This document shows, piece after piece, positions 27,232 to 35,695 of a stretch of DNA of 64,000 bases. Made by a program: the position numbers and the translations under genes. Positions within the stretch are counted from its first letter, which is position 1; every line of letters begins with the position of its first letter. The notes beneath the pieces were generated by a model. The model was given only the letters and a program-made list of their open reading frames with translations. It searched no databases and had not been told where the DNA came from. This DNA comes from JANQJA01 sp047947185 (GTDB taxonomy: Bacteria; Pseudomonadota; Gammaproteobacteria; Pseudomonadales; Azotimanducaceae): the NCBI GenBank assembly GCA_047947185.1, contig CP170502.1, positions 2,728,001-2,792,000 of the forward strand. The letters run 5' to 3'.

Positions 27232-28209
27232 TCAGTGGGGAAGAAACCCTTTCCCTGACGCCAGGTTTGCCGCCTGGAGAATTGCGCTCAACATCATTTC
27301 GGATTGCGCCACGCCCTTGCCGACAATATCGAATGCCGTGCCATGACCGACACTCAAAAAGATATAGGGTGCACCCAGGAACAGCGCGCAGTTACCTGCA
27401 AACCCCCATGTTTTAATCGCAATGTGTCCCTGGTCATGAAACATGGCGATAACCACGTCGTGTTCGCCCTCGATGGCTTGCCGGAAAACAGTGTCCGGTG
27501 ATATGGGACCTGTGACATTGATGCCCTCATTCGCTGCCTGATGTACTGCAGGAGATATTGATTCTGTTTCTTGTGGACCGACAGCGTGGGGATTCAAACC
27601 GGCAACACCGATGCGCGGATTGGCGATGCCCCACCTTTCCAACAGCCTGTGAGTATCCTTGATTGCGCCCAGAACCACATTTTGATTGATCAGGCGGCAG
27701 ACATCTTCCAGGTAGACATGATCAAAAATGTGAACGACCCTTAGAGGGCCGGACAGCAGTGACAGATAGCGTTTGCCAGGCTCCATGCCGAAAATTTCCT
27801 TTACCGGAGCACTCGCCAGTTTCAGGGATTCTGCACATACCGGACCCATTACCGTGGCATGGGCTTTTCCTTGCTGAACCATGTCTGCTGCGGTTTGAAG
27901 CCAAATGCTGTTGGCACGCCCCCCTTCCGCACTGGGTTGTCCAATCTTGATCTGACTCAAGTCCAGGTCACCGATATCGAGCACGTTGACTACGCCCTTG
28001 CGATTCTCTGCTTCTGCCGGATCACTGATTAAATTCGCGCGCCAGTTCGGACAGCAATCTGCCAGCGTTCGGCTGATCACTTCGAGGCTGCCGATGACTA
28101 CTGCGTTGCAGCATTCAGAAGGTTGCCCTGTCGCAAGAGCCTTGACGATGACTTCGGAACCGATACCGGCAGGATCCCCGGCAGAAATAGCGATGACTGG
28201 CAGGGGCAT
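27232..28209 (-). CDS. PdxA-family dehydrogenase, possibly TphB-like cis-diol dehydrogenase
   Basis: 325 residues with PdxA-family marks: ISAGDPAGIGSEV at the start, and metal-binding histidines in HIFDHVYLED, LNPHAVGPQE and MFHDQGHIAIKTWGF. PdxA oxidises 4-phosphohydroxy-threonine in vitamin B6 synthesis, but the same family includes TphB, the dihydrodiol dehydrogenase of terephthalate degradation. Its place directly after a deacylase (1 bp gap) and near a Rieske dioxygenase favours a catabolic cis-diol role; this is inference from context. Confidence 0.85.
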   Translation of the reverse strand: MPLPVIAISAGDPAGIGSEVIVKALATGQPSECCNAVVIGSLEVISRTLADCCPNWRANLISDPAEAENRKGVVNVLDIGDLDLSQIKIGQPSAEGGRANSIWLQTAADMVQQGKAHATVMGPVCAESLKLASAPVKEIFGMEPGKRYLSLLSGPLRVVHIFDHVYLEDVCRLINQNVVLGAIKDTHRLLERWGIANPRIGVAGLNPHAVGPQETESISPAVHQAANEGINVTGPISPDTVFRQAIEGEHDVVIAMFHDQGHIAIKTWGFAGNCALFLGAPYIFLSVGHGTAFDIVGKGVAQSEMMLSAILQAANLASGKGFLPH

Positions 28210-28210
28210 G

Positions 28211-29914
28211 TCAGTACTCGCGAATCAGTCGACCAGGCAGTTCTCCGGTGCCTTGTCCGTTCATGCGAGTAGTCACACCATTGACCACTGTTGCGATGTA
28301 ACCGTCAGCATGCTGGGTAAGCCTTGCGCCGCCCAGGGGCAGGTCATTGACCATTTCCGGTGCGCGGGTTTGCAACTTGTTGAAATCGATGACGTTGATG
28401 TCTGCCCGCATCCCCGGTGAGAGCGTTCCCCGATCGGTCAAGCCCATGGCGTTGGCATTATCGCTTGTCTGACGACGGATCAGATAGGCAAGGTCAAGAA
28501 GTTCACCACGTGAGCGGTCTCTACCCCAGTGCGTCAGCAGGGTTGTGGTAAAGCTGGCGTCACAGATTGTACCGACGTGAGCGCCACCGTCTCCCAGGCC
28601 CATGATCGTATTTTCGTGCAGGATCATGTCTCGACAGCAGTCCAGATTGTCATCTGCGTAGTTGGCAAAGGGGCTATAGAGCAGTGTCTTACCGTTATTC
28701 TTGAGCAGTTTGTCATAAATGTACGACCAGGTTTCGACACCCGCTGCTTCTGCTGCGGCCCAGAGACTGTCTTCGAGGGCTGGTTCGTAATTGGGTGGGT
28801 CTCCGAGATCCCACAGGCGCTTGCCGCCGGCCATTGAGCGGAACAACCTCTGGAATCCGGCGCTGGGAGCCTCGTTCAGGATGCGGGCTTTTCGTTCCGG
28901 GTCGAGCAGGGCGCTGATTTTCTCGGCAAGTGGCAGTCTGGCGATCTCCTCGTAAGACGGGCGGCTGGTAAAGGGGTTGAGCGTGGTCGTGTTGCCGAGC
29001 AGGATACCGATGGCCCTGGGTGCGACCTGACCTCTCATGACGAGCCCTTCTCGATTGGCCTCCTCTAGCTTGGTCAGTGTCTTCCTCCAGCCATGAGGAC
29101 TCAGGCCCTGTGCGAGAGAAATGGACATGGGGCTGCGACTGAGCTTGACCATCTGCCGAAATGTTTCAAATTCGGCATCCAGGTCTTCGAAGTCCGAGAT
29201 CATCTCAATGACACCTCTACCAGCGTCGCCAATGCCCTCGGCGATGCCGAGTAATTCCCGGGTTTCGGCTGTCAGGGATGGTATGTGTTCACCCTTGCTG
29301 CTGCGATGATTGATTGTTCGCGAACTCGAGAACCCGACTGCCCCCGCTTTCAGTGCCTCAGTCGTAATTCTTCGCATTTCCCGGATGTCGTCCTCGGTTG
29401 CTGCTTCCTTGTAGACGCCGCGTTCACCCATGACATAGACTCGCAGCGCAGCGTGGGGCAGTTGCGCTGCGATATTAGTGTCGTATTGACGCGCTGCGAG
29501 GTAGTCCAGGTACTCAGGAAAAGATTCCCATTGCCACGGCAGGCCTTCATCAAGGGCTGCGCCGGGAATGTCCTCCACACCTTCCATCAGTTCAATCAGC
29601 CGACTATGGTCTGCCCGACGGCAGGGTGCGAAGCCAACGCCGCAGTTGCCCATGACAACCGTCGTGACGCCGTGTTCGTTGGATGGGGAAAGCTGATTCG
29701 ACCAGGTCGCGAGACCATCATAGTGCGTATGGATGTCGACGAATCCTGGCGTGACGATGGCGCCGTCGGCATCAAGGGAATTGCGGGCGTTCGTGGTGAC
29801 CTTGCCTATTTCTGTAATTCTTCCGTCCTTGACGCCAACATCGGCGTTTCTTGGCGCCGACCCGGTACCGTCGTAGACAAGACCGCCTTTAATCACCAAA
29901 TCCAGTGTCGTCAT
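28211..29914 (-). CDS. D-aminoacylase/N-acyl-D-amino-acid deacylase family amidohydrolase, paralogue 2
   Basis: 567 residues. TLDLVIKGGLVYDGTGSAPRNADVGV, VDIHTHYDGLATWS, GVTTVVMGNCGVGFAPC and LGDGGAHVGTICD are the family motifs, including the HxH metal pair and the late Asp. It shares architecture with the protein at 19655 (same TSxVMGNCG and ERAFTDTAT/ERGVYKEAAT blocks), so the two are paralogues within 9 kb. Coupled to the PdxA-family gene and divergent from the Rieske alpha gene. Confidence 0.9.
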   Translation of the reverse strand: MTTLDLVIKGGLVYDGTGSAPRNADVGVKDGRITEIGKVTTNARNSLDADGAIVTPGFVDIHTHYDGLATWSNQLSPSNEHGVTTVVMGNCGVGFAPCRRADHSRLIELMEGVEDIPGAALDEGLPWQWESFPEYLDYLAARQYDTNIAAQLPHAALRVYVMGERGVYKEAATEDDIREMRRITTEALKAGAVGFSSSRTINHRSSKGEHIPSLTAETRELLGIAEGIGDAGRGVIEMISDFEDLDAEFETFRQMVKLSRSPMSISLAQGLSPHGWRKTLTKLEEANREGLVMRGQVAPRAIGILLGNTTTLNPFTSRPSYEEIARLPLAEKISALLDPERKARILNEAPSAGFQRLFRSMAGGKRLWDLGDPPNYEPALEDSLWAAAEAAGVETWSYIYDKLLKNNGKTLLYSPFANYADDNLDCCRDMILHENTIMGLGDGGAHVGTICDASFTTTLLTHWGRDRSRGELLDLAYLIRRQTSDNANAMGLTDRGTLSPGMRADINVIDFNKLQTRAPEMVNDLPLGGARLTQHADGYIATVVNGVTTRMNGQGTGELPGRLIREY

Positions 29915-30026
29915 CTCGTATCCTCCGTACTTGCGTTATTGTATACATACTTATCACAGGATAGTATCTTGCTTCTTTATAGCATAGCGTAGCGCGTTGC
30001 GGGTATCGTTAGGCGGAGTGATCAAA
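29915..30026. promoter_or_regulatory. Divergent promoter between deacylase and Rieske dioxygenase
   Basis: 112 bp. ATTGTATACATACTTATCAC (29938-29957) has the ATTGTA half-site and the TATACATAC word seen in the other gaps; the second half is degenerate. GGAG lies 7-10 bp before the chosen ATG at 30027. Likely controls both directions. Confidence 0.5.
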
Positions 30027-31298
30027 ATGGGCGACTCAATCCTGAATTACCATGAGTTAGTAAAGCCTGATCGGGTAAAAGGTGACGTTTACACTGATAC
30101 ACGGATTTTTGTGGATGAATTAAACCGAATCTTCAACAAATCCTGGATTTATGTCGGTCACACTTCTGAAATTCCGTCACCCGGTGACTATAAGCTGAAA
30201 TCCATCGGCCTGCAGGAAGTCATTTTCTGTCGTGATACGGATGACAAAGTGCGGGTTCTCTTTAATCGTTGCCGACATCGTGCGGCTACTGTCTGTCAGG
30301 AAATGGGTGGAAACGGCAATGAATTCCGTTGCGCCTATCATGGTTGGGTGTACGGACTCGACGGGGCTCTCAAATTCGTGCCTTATGCGGATGCTTACAC
30401 TGATCTGGACAAGTCGAGTCTGGGGTTAGGTAAACCGTCGAAGGTCGACAGCTACCGAGGGTTCGTTTTTGCGCTTGTCGACGACGATGTTTTAGTCACT
30501 CTGGACGAGCATCTGGGCGAACCCGCGAAGCAGCAGATTGACCTTTTTTGTGACCTGTCTCCTCAAGGGGAAATAGAAGTCCAGGCAGGTGCATCGTTGC
30601 TGGCCTACAACGGAAACTGGAAGCTACAGATGGAAAACTCCATCGACGGTTACCATCCCAATTTTACCCACCAGTCATTTTTTCAGAGCATCGTTCGTAA
30701 TACCGGACAACGAGTAGATATGTTCGATGGTGGTTCAGCCGCTGAATGCAGGGATCTCGGTCGTGGGCACAGTAACCTTGAGTACAGTCGCTACAATTTG
30801 CAGGAAAGCCGACGTGAGGCCAGAATTGCCGGCCTCAGAAGTGCGCCCTGGGGAGAAAAATACTACCAGGACATGGTGTCTGCCTATGGTCAGGAAAGGG
30901 CCGAGCAGGTCATCGTTATCGGTGGAACACATATGAGCATATTCCCCAATCTGGTGGTACTTGGTCAGCAGGTGCGGACCATCAGACCAATCAGTGCCGA
31001 AAGGACAGAAGTTGAGCTTGCACCGGCGCTGTTAAAAGGTGTGCCGGAGGAATTGAATACCATGCGACTGCGCATGTATGAGCAGTTCTACACGCCCCAG
31101 GGCGGCGGCATTCACGACGATATAGAGATGTTTAACCGGGTCAGCCGGGGACTGCAGTGTCGACAGGATCCCTGGCTGATTTTTCAGCGGGGTCTGGGGC
31201 GGGAGCGGACTCTCGAGGATGGTACGGTAGTCGGTCAGGTCACTGACGAGGTTTCTCAACGAGCCATGTGGCGTCATTGGCTGGAACTGATGATATGA
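30027..31298 (+). CDS. Aromatic ring-hydroxylating dioxygenase, alpha subunit (Rieske)
   Basis: 423 residues from ATG 30027 (an upstream in-frame TTG at 29997 lacks a ribosome site). The Rieske [2Fe-2S] ligands are Cys82-x-His84 and Cys102-x2-His105 (NRCRHRAATVC, then RCAYHGWVYG). The mononuclear iron site begins Asp207-Gly-Tyr-His210-x4-His215. Works with the beta subunit whose ATG overlaps its stop. Would make a cis-dihydrodiol on an aromatic ring; ferredoxin and reductase genes are not seen here, so they must come from elsewhere. Confidence 0.94.
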   Translation: MGDSILNYHELVKPDRVKGDVYTDTRIFVDELNRIFNKSWIYVGHTSEIPSPGDYKLKSIGLQEVIFCRDTDDKVRVLFNRCRHRAATVCQEMGGNGNEFRCAYHGWVYGLDGALKFVPYADAYTDLDKSSLGLGKPSKVDSYRGFVFALVDDDVLVTLDEHLGEPAKQQIDLFCDLSPQGEIEVQAGASLLAYNGNWKLQMENSIDGYHPNFTHQSFFQSIVRNTGQRVDMFDGGSAAECRDLGRGHSNLEYSRYNLQESRREARIAGLRSAPWGEKYYQDMVSAYGQERAEQVIVIGGTHMSIFPNLVVLGQQVRTIRPISAERTEVELAPALLKGVPEELNTMRLRMYEQFYTPQGGGIHDDIEMFNRVSRGLQCRQDPWLIFQRGLGRERTLEDGTVVGQVTDEVSQRAMWRHWLELMI

Positions 31299-31765
31299 AT
31301 TCGGAACTCCAGCGCCGCGTCGAGGAGTTTCTCTATCATGAAGCCTGTTTGATGGATGACAATCGGTACCAGGACTGGCTGGCGCTGTTCGATAGGGATT
31401 GTGTCTACTGGATACCCTCAAATAAGGCTGACTATGATCCGGCGAAACACGTTTCCATTCTCTATGGGGGCTATTCGATGCTGCAGAACCATGTGCACCG
31501 ACTTACTGAAGGTAAGGCGTTTGCCCAGGCACCGCAGTCCAGGTTGTGCCGTGTGATCTCGAATATTCAATTCGATCCCGAGGACTCCATGAAGGTACGC
31601 GCGAAATTTGTTGTCGTAGAGTTACGGAATCGAACGCAACGAGTGCACGCTGGCAGTAGTGAGTATCAGTTGTGCGAATCAGACGGGATACTGAAGATCA
31701 AGAAGAAGAAAGTCTTATTGCTTGGCATGGATGAACATCAGGAAAATGTGACCTTTCTTCTGTGA
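31295..31765 (+). CDS. Aromatic ring-hydroxylating dioxygenase, beta subunit
   Basis: 156 residues from ATG 31295, overlapping the alpha stop as ATGA. ELQRRVEEFLYHEACLMDDNRYQDWLALFDRDCVYWIPSN is the conserved opening of the NTF2-fold beta subunits; RLCRVISNIQF and the C-terminal KKKVLLLGMDEHQENVTFLL also fit. Structural partner of the alpha subunit. The insertion-sequence island begins right after its stop. Confidence 0.93.
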   Translation: MNSELQRRVEEFLYHEACLMDDNRYQDWLALFDRDCVYWIPSNKADYDPAKHVSILYGGYSMLQNHVHRLTEGKAFAQAPQSRLCRVISNIQFDPEDSMKVRAKFVVVELRNRTQRVHAGSSEYQLCESDGILKIKKKKVLLLGMDEHQENVTFLL

Positions 31766-32159
31766 ACTGCTGTCCTTCGCAAATGTTGATCCGGGGTAAA
31801 TCAAGCTGCTTCGTGCCACTCATATCGATGGTGAAGCCCACGAGAAAATCGACAGGGACCATGTCTGCCATGTGATTCTTTATAAAAGTCCTCCAAGTTT
31901 GAGATGGTTGTCTTTGATTACTCTGACGAATGATGCCTGACACAGATCGTTCTGATATATCAATGCCAAGTATCAGCAACTCACCATGAATTCTGGGGGT
32001 ACCCCACAAAGGGTTGGCTAAATGTAATTTCAACACGAGAGACTTTACTTCTGCATCCAATCTTGGCCGTCCTGGTTTACCGCCTCCGGACTTATGTCGC
32101 CAATAAAACCTAAATGCCCTTGTATGCCACCGAATCACTGTATCTGGTTGAACGATCAC
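31766..32159 (-). pseudogene. Truncated integrase-core transposase remnant
   Basis: Reads IVQPDTVIRWHTRAFRFYWR, GKPGRPRLDAEVKSLV, NPLWGTPRIHGELL and QTWRTFIKNHMADMVPVDF, a well-known transposase family whose core should continue for another ~150 residues. Similarity ends near 31840 and the N-terminus before IVQPDTV is missing, so it is truncated at both ends. Left over from an older insertion next to the Rieske dioxygenase genes. Confidence 0.75.
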
Positions 32160-32164
32160 CTATT

Positions 32165-32216
32165 TGCGAGGGACAGCGGATTTGTCATTGAATGCCGCTT
32201 TGGCCATGGAACAAAA
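32165..32216 (+). pseudogene. Enoyl-CoA hydratase remnant, left piece (before IS66 copy 2)
   Basis: In-frame TADLSLNAALAMEQN up to the IS66 boundary at 32217. It joins across the IS to LAVPGLMSKNVAEGLQAF (34640-34747), and the 8-bp duplication GAACAAAA sits on the join. The pattern is the C-terminal helix of crotonase-family enzymes. The 5' part of the gene is absent, replaced by transposase remnant. Confidence 0.6.
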
Positions 32217-32296
32217 GTAAGCGCTCCGTGATCGACGGCTTGTTCTGTTGACCCATTTCTCTATGTTCGGATCTCCATTTCTAACCGGAGATACCG

Positions 32297-32605
32297 ATGA
32301 CCCTTACCGAGAAGCAACAGATTTATCAGGAACACCTGCAGGCCGCTGAACTTTCAGGCCAGTCCCTGCGGGCGTACGCAAGGGCGCATGGCGTCAGCGT
32401 TCATTCTCTTTACAGTGAGCGGCAACGCATGCGCCGTGCAGAGGTCAAGACCAGTGGCGGATTTCTCAAAGTACAGGATGTGTCCGCGTCACCGCTGACA
32501 CCTACGGCACTGCTGCAGGTCAGGCTACCCAATGGCGTCAGTCTCGGTATTCCCACCGACCAGATGGCATTGCGTGACCTTCTCCTCACCCTGGCGCAAC
32601 TCTGA
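32297..32605 (+). CDS. tnpA: IS66 accessory protein TnpA (copy 2)
   Basis: 102 residues, the same sequence as the copy at 11642. N-terminal helix-turn-helix; stop overlaps tnpB. Confidence 0.9.
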   Translation: MTLTEKQQIYQEHLQAAELSGQSLRAYARAHGVSVHSLYSERQRMRRAEVKTSGGFLKVQDVSASPLTPTALLQVRLPNGVSLGIPTDQMALRDLLLTLAQL

Positions 32606-32961
32606 TGTTCCAGTTTGCCGAACAGGCTGTCGTCTACCTGCACCGTGACCCGGTGGACTTCCGCAAACAGATTGATGGTCTCGCCCTGCTGGTACAGCAG
32701 TCGATGCTGCTCGATCCAATGCAGCCGTCATTGTTCGTGTTTGTGAACCGTGGCGCCAACCGCATCAAGATCCTGTGGTGGGACAGGAACGGCTTTTGTC
32801 TGTGGAACAAGCGCCTGGAGCAGCATCGTTTTGCCTGGCCATTTGCTCACGATGGCGAGATATTGAAGCTTAACGGTGAGCAACTTGGTTACCTGCTTGC
32901 GGGCTTCGATATCTTCCGCTTTCCACCGCACCAACGACTGTTCTATGGTGCAGTCGGCTAA
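32605..32961 (+). CDS. tnpB: IS66 accessory protein TnpB (copy 2)
   Basis: 118 residues, the same sequence as the copy at 11950, with DPVDFRKQIDGL and NRIKILWWDRNG. Confidence 0.93.
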   Translation: MFQFAEQAVVYLHRDPVDFRKQIDGLALLVQQSMLLDPMQPSLFVFVNRGANRIKILWWDRNGFCLWNKRLEQHRFAWPFAHDGEILKLNGEQLGYLLAGFDIFRFPPHQRLFYGAVG

Positions 32962-32974
32962 GTGATTTGTTATA

Positions 32975-34585
32975 ATGCGCCGCATGCCGGCGCAGCTTAA
33001 CATTACCTCCGAACAGCTGATTCACAGCATCCGTCATCAGCCTGACGTGGCTGAGACGCAGATCCAAGAGCTTCTTCACTCTTTCGAACAAAACCTGCAG
33101 GAACTGCGCCAGGCCCGGCTTGAACTTGCAAAGTTGCAAGAGCAGCAACGTTTGGCACGGGCCGAGCGCTTTGCCGCCAGCAGCGAACAATCACCCCAGT
33201 ATGCGCTGTTCAACGAGGCGGAGCAGGAAGCCGTTGAGGCCGCCGCTGAGTCGGACGACGAGGTGGCCGAAGCCGTTACCGTGCCAGCTCATACGCGCCG
33301 GGTCGCTAAACGCAAACCATTACCAGCTGATCTGCCACGGGTGGTGGTAGAACATGACCTGGCTGACAAAACCTGCAGCGATTGTGGTGCCGACAAAGTG
33401 CGTATTGGCACCAAAACCAGCGAGCAGTTGGATATCATTCCAGCCCAGGTGTTTGTCATTGAGCACCAGCGCCACAGCTATAAATGCCCCTGCTGTGTGG
33501 ATGCCGTACCAACAACAGCGCCCATGCCAGCACAGCCCATTCCGAAGAGCATCGCCTCGGCAGGATTACTGGCCCATGTCGCCGTGGCCAAGTATGACGA
33601 TGGCTTGCCGCTGTACCGGCAGGTCAAGCAGTTTGAGCGGATCGGGGTATCCCTGTCACGCCAGACCCTGGCGGCCCATATGGTCCGCGGTGGTGAACTG
33701 GTGTTGCCGCTGGTTGAACTGATGACGCGTCAATGCCTGGCCTTTGATGTCCTGCAGATGGATGAGACCCGCGTGCAGGTGCTGGATGAAGATAATCGGC
33801 CAGCCCACAGCCAGAGTTGGATGTGGGTGATGCGCGGCGGTCCACCGGCACAACCAGTGATCCGCTATCACTATGATCCGGGCCGGGGCGCGAGTGTGCC
33901 GCTCAAATTACTCAACGGCTACCAGGGTTACCTGCAGACCGATGGTTATGGCGCTTATCGGCAAGTGTTCGCGCAACCCGGCATCACTGGCCTTGGCTGC
34001 TGGGCGCGCGCCAGGAGGCGCTTTATCAAAGCGCAGCAGGCCCAGCCAAAAGGCAAATCGTCCGGCCGGCTGACGCAGGTTTTAGCCTGGATCAACAAGC
34101 TGTATGCCCTGGAACGGTCTTGGCTTGACTTATTACCCGACGAGCGCCAACACCAACGCCAGACCGAGGCAAAGCCGCTACTCGACAAGATCGAGGCGTG
34201 GGCACTGAAACAGGATGTACCGCCCAAGACCTTGTTGGGTAAAGCCGTGAGTTATCTGCTCAAGGAATGGCCGCGGCTGATCGTGTACCTGAACGATGGT
34301 CGCCTAACCATCGACAACAACCTGGTGGAGAACGCGATCAGGCCATTTGCACTAGGCCGGAAGAACTGGTTGTTCAGTCACAGTGTTGAGGGTGCCGAGG
34401 CCAGCGCTGCACTCTACAGCCTGATTGAGACAGCACGCGCCAATGGTCTCAATACCTATGCTTACCTCAAGCACCTGTTCACGATGCTGCCGAACTGCAG
34501 CAGCGATGATGAGTTACAGGCACTACTACCTTGGCACGTTGATCGCGAGACGCTGGCACAGTACACGCAAACGCCGAAGGCCTAA
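32975..34585 (+). CDS. tnpC: IS66 transposase TnpC (copy 2)
   Basis: 536 residues, the same sequence as the copy at 12320, with intact zinc ribbon and DDE core. The lack of divergence between the copies indicates recent activity or gene conversion. Confidence 0.96.
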   Translation: MRRMPAQLNITSEQLIHSIRHQPDVAETQIQELLHSFEQNLQELRQARLELAKLQEQQRLARAERFAASSEQSPQYALFNEAEQEAVEAAAESDDEVAEAVTVPAHTRRVAKRKPLPADLPRVVVEHDLADKTCSDCGADKVRIGTKTSEQLDIIPAQVFVIEHQRHSYKCPCCVDAVPTTAPMPAQPIPKSIASAGLLAHVAVAKYDDGLPLYRQVKQFERIGVSLSRQTLAAHMVRGGELVLPLVELMTRQCLAFDVLQMDETRVQVLDEDNRPAHSQSWMWVMRGGPPAQPVIRYHYDPGRGASVPLKLLNGYQGYLQTDGYGAYRQVFAQPGITGLGCWARARRRFIKAQQAQPKGKSSGRLTQVLAWINKLYALERSWLDLLPDERQHQRQTEAKPLLDKIEAWALKQDVPPKTLLGKAVSYLLKEWPRLIVYLNDGRLTIDNNLVENAIRPFALGRKNWLFSHSVEGAEASAALYSLIETARANGLNTYAYLKHLFTMLPNCSSDDELQALLPWHVDRETLAQYTQTPKA

Positions 34586-34639
34586 GCCTCTACATCACGC
34601 GACCCATCATGGACAAGCCGTCGATCACGGAGCGCTTAC

Positions 34640-34747
34640 GAACAAAATCTCGCCGTTCCAGGGTTAATGAGTAAGAATGTGGCAGAAGGGTTACAGGCCT
34701 TCAGAGAAAAGCGAGAACCAGTTTTCAAGTTGCTAAATCACGTTTGA
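34640..34747 (+). pseudogene. Enoyl-CoA hydratase remnant, C-terminal piece (after IS66 copy 2)
   Basis: Reads LAVPGLMSKNVAEGLQAF then REKREPVFKLLNHV and TGA at 34745-34747. VAEGLxAFxEKRxPVF is the standard C-terminus of crotonase-family hydratases, compare the intact protein at 25041. It probably stood just upstream of the second Rieske oxygenase gene, whose ATG is 40 bp further on. Confidence 0.7.
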
Positions 34748-34786
34748 ACTTTACCTAAACTATACGGATTGTCAGGGATTAGGAAA

Positions 34787-34794
34787 ATGGATAG
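34787..34794 (+). pseudogene. Start of the second Rieske oxygenase gene, cut after codon 2 by IS3
   Basis: ATG GAT at 34787-34792 followed by the 4-bp target ATAG (34791-34794). Joining to 36078 after removing the IS and one ATAG gives ATG GAT AGA GAA, in frame with the Rieske protein. A purine-rich stretch (GGATTAGGAAA) precedes the ATG. Confidence 0.7.
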
Positions 34795-34825
34795 TGGTCC
34801 TACCCACAGAAAGTAGACAGTTTAA

Positions 34826-35695
34826 CTACGCACATCTGGCATAGAATTCTTGTTCATAATCATGCGGGCTCCTGTAGTCGTTAGCCGAGTGACGGCGCAC
34901 TCGATTATAGAACACCTCAATGTACTCAAACACGCTCTGGTACGCGGCTTCCAGTGTCTCATATCTATTCGCGTAGACAAGTTCTACCTTCAATCGGCTG
35001 AAGAAAGATTCCATTGCCGCGTTGTCCCAGCAGTTACCTTTTCGACTCATGCTGGGCGTGATTTCAAGTGTCTCAAGTGAACCCTGGTATTCGAGCGCAC
35101 GATACTGCACACCACGATCCGAGTGCAGGAGCAGGCCGGGCTTCACTTCCCGCCTCGCTACCGCCATATCGAAGGCTTCCTCGATCAACTCAACCCGCAT
35201 ATGGTCAGCCATTGACCAGCCAATGATCTGACGTGAAAATAGGTCCATGATCACAGCCAGGTAGACCCAGCCTGCGTCGATCTCGATGTACGTGATGTCG
35301 CTAACCCATTTCTCATTGGGTGCACTGGCAGTAAAATCCCGCGACAGGATATTGTCCGCGACCAGGCTCAACGCCTCCGGCGAAGGCTGATACTTGAAGC
35401 GTTTGCCGTTACGCGCTTTCAGGCCCAATTCACGCATGATTTCTGCGATATGGTTGCGCGAACACGGTATGCCAGTCTCATTGAGCTCAACGGCAATCCT
35501 GGGCGCTCCGTAACGCAGTTTGAATTCATAGTACGTATCGTTCACTGCAGCCCGGATCAACTCCTTGCGCTGTGCACGCAGACTCGGCTCCCGATTACGC
35601 CAGCGGTAGTAACCGGCCTTCGATACCTCCAGCCAACGGCACATGCGAATGATCTTGAATTCCTCGCGCCGCGCATGAATGTAGGCGTACTTCAC
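34826..35695 (-). CDS. IS3-family transposase OrfB (integrase core)
   Basis: 289 residues from GTG 35695. HTH_21 region, then the DDE integrase core: NEKWVSDITYIE (first Asp), LLLHSDRGVQY (second Asp), and CWDNAAMESFFSRLKVE (Glu). Normally produced as a fusion with OrfA by a -1 frameshift. The orfA end contains seven A residues before GCG; slipping back one base there yields KSDGVLRESKQVKYAYIH, which runs directly into this frame. Confidence 0.93.
   Translation of the reverse strand: MKYAYIHARREEFKIIRMCRWLEVSKAGYYRWRNREPSLRAQRKELIRAAVNDTYYEFKLRYGAPRIAVELNETGIPCSRNHIAEIMRELGLKARNGKRFKYQPSPEALSLVADNILSRDFTASAPNEKWVSDITYIEIDAGWVYLAVIMDLFSRQIIGWSMADHMRVELIEEAFDMAVARREVKPGLLLHSDRGVQYRALEYQGSLETLEITPSMSRKGNCWDNAAMESFFSRLKVELVYANRYETLEAAYQSVFEYIEVFYNRVRRHSANDYRSPHDYEQEFYARCA

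Larger units (their letters stand above)
32217..34639 (+). mobile_element. IS66-family insertion sequence, copy 2 (2423 bp)
   Basis: Same length, orientation and encoded proteins as copy 1 (constant offset of 20655 bp), with the same perfect 27-bp terminal inverted repeats. Its own 8-bp target duplication is GAACAAAA (32209-32216 and 34640-34647), so it inserted independently of copy 1. It lies in an enoyl-CoA hydratase remnant. Confidence 0.97.

Noticed and set aside
11562..34639. A composite transposon formed by the two IS66 copies
   Set aside because: Each copy has its own different 8-bp target duplication, and the dehydrogenase gene resumes directly at the inner edge of copy 1, so the segment did not move as a unit.
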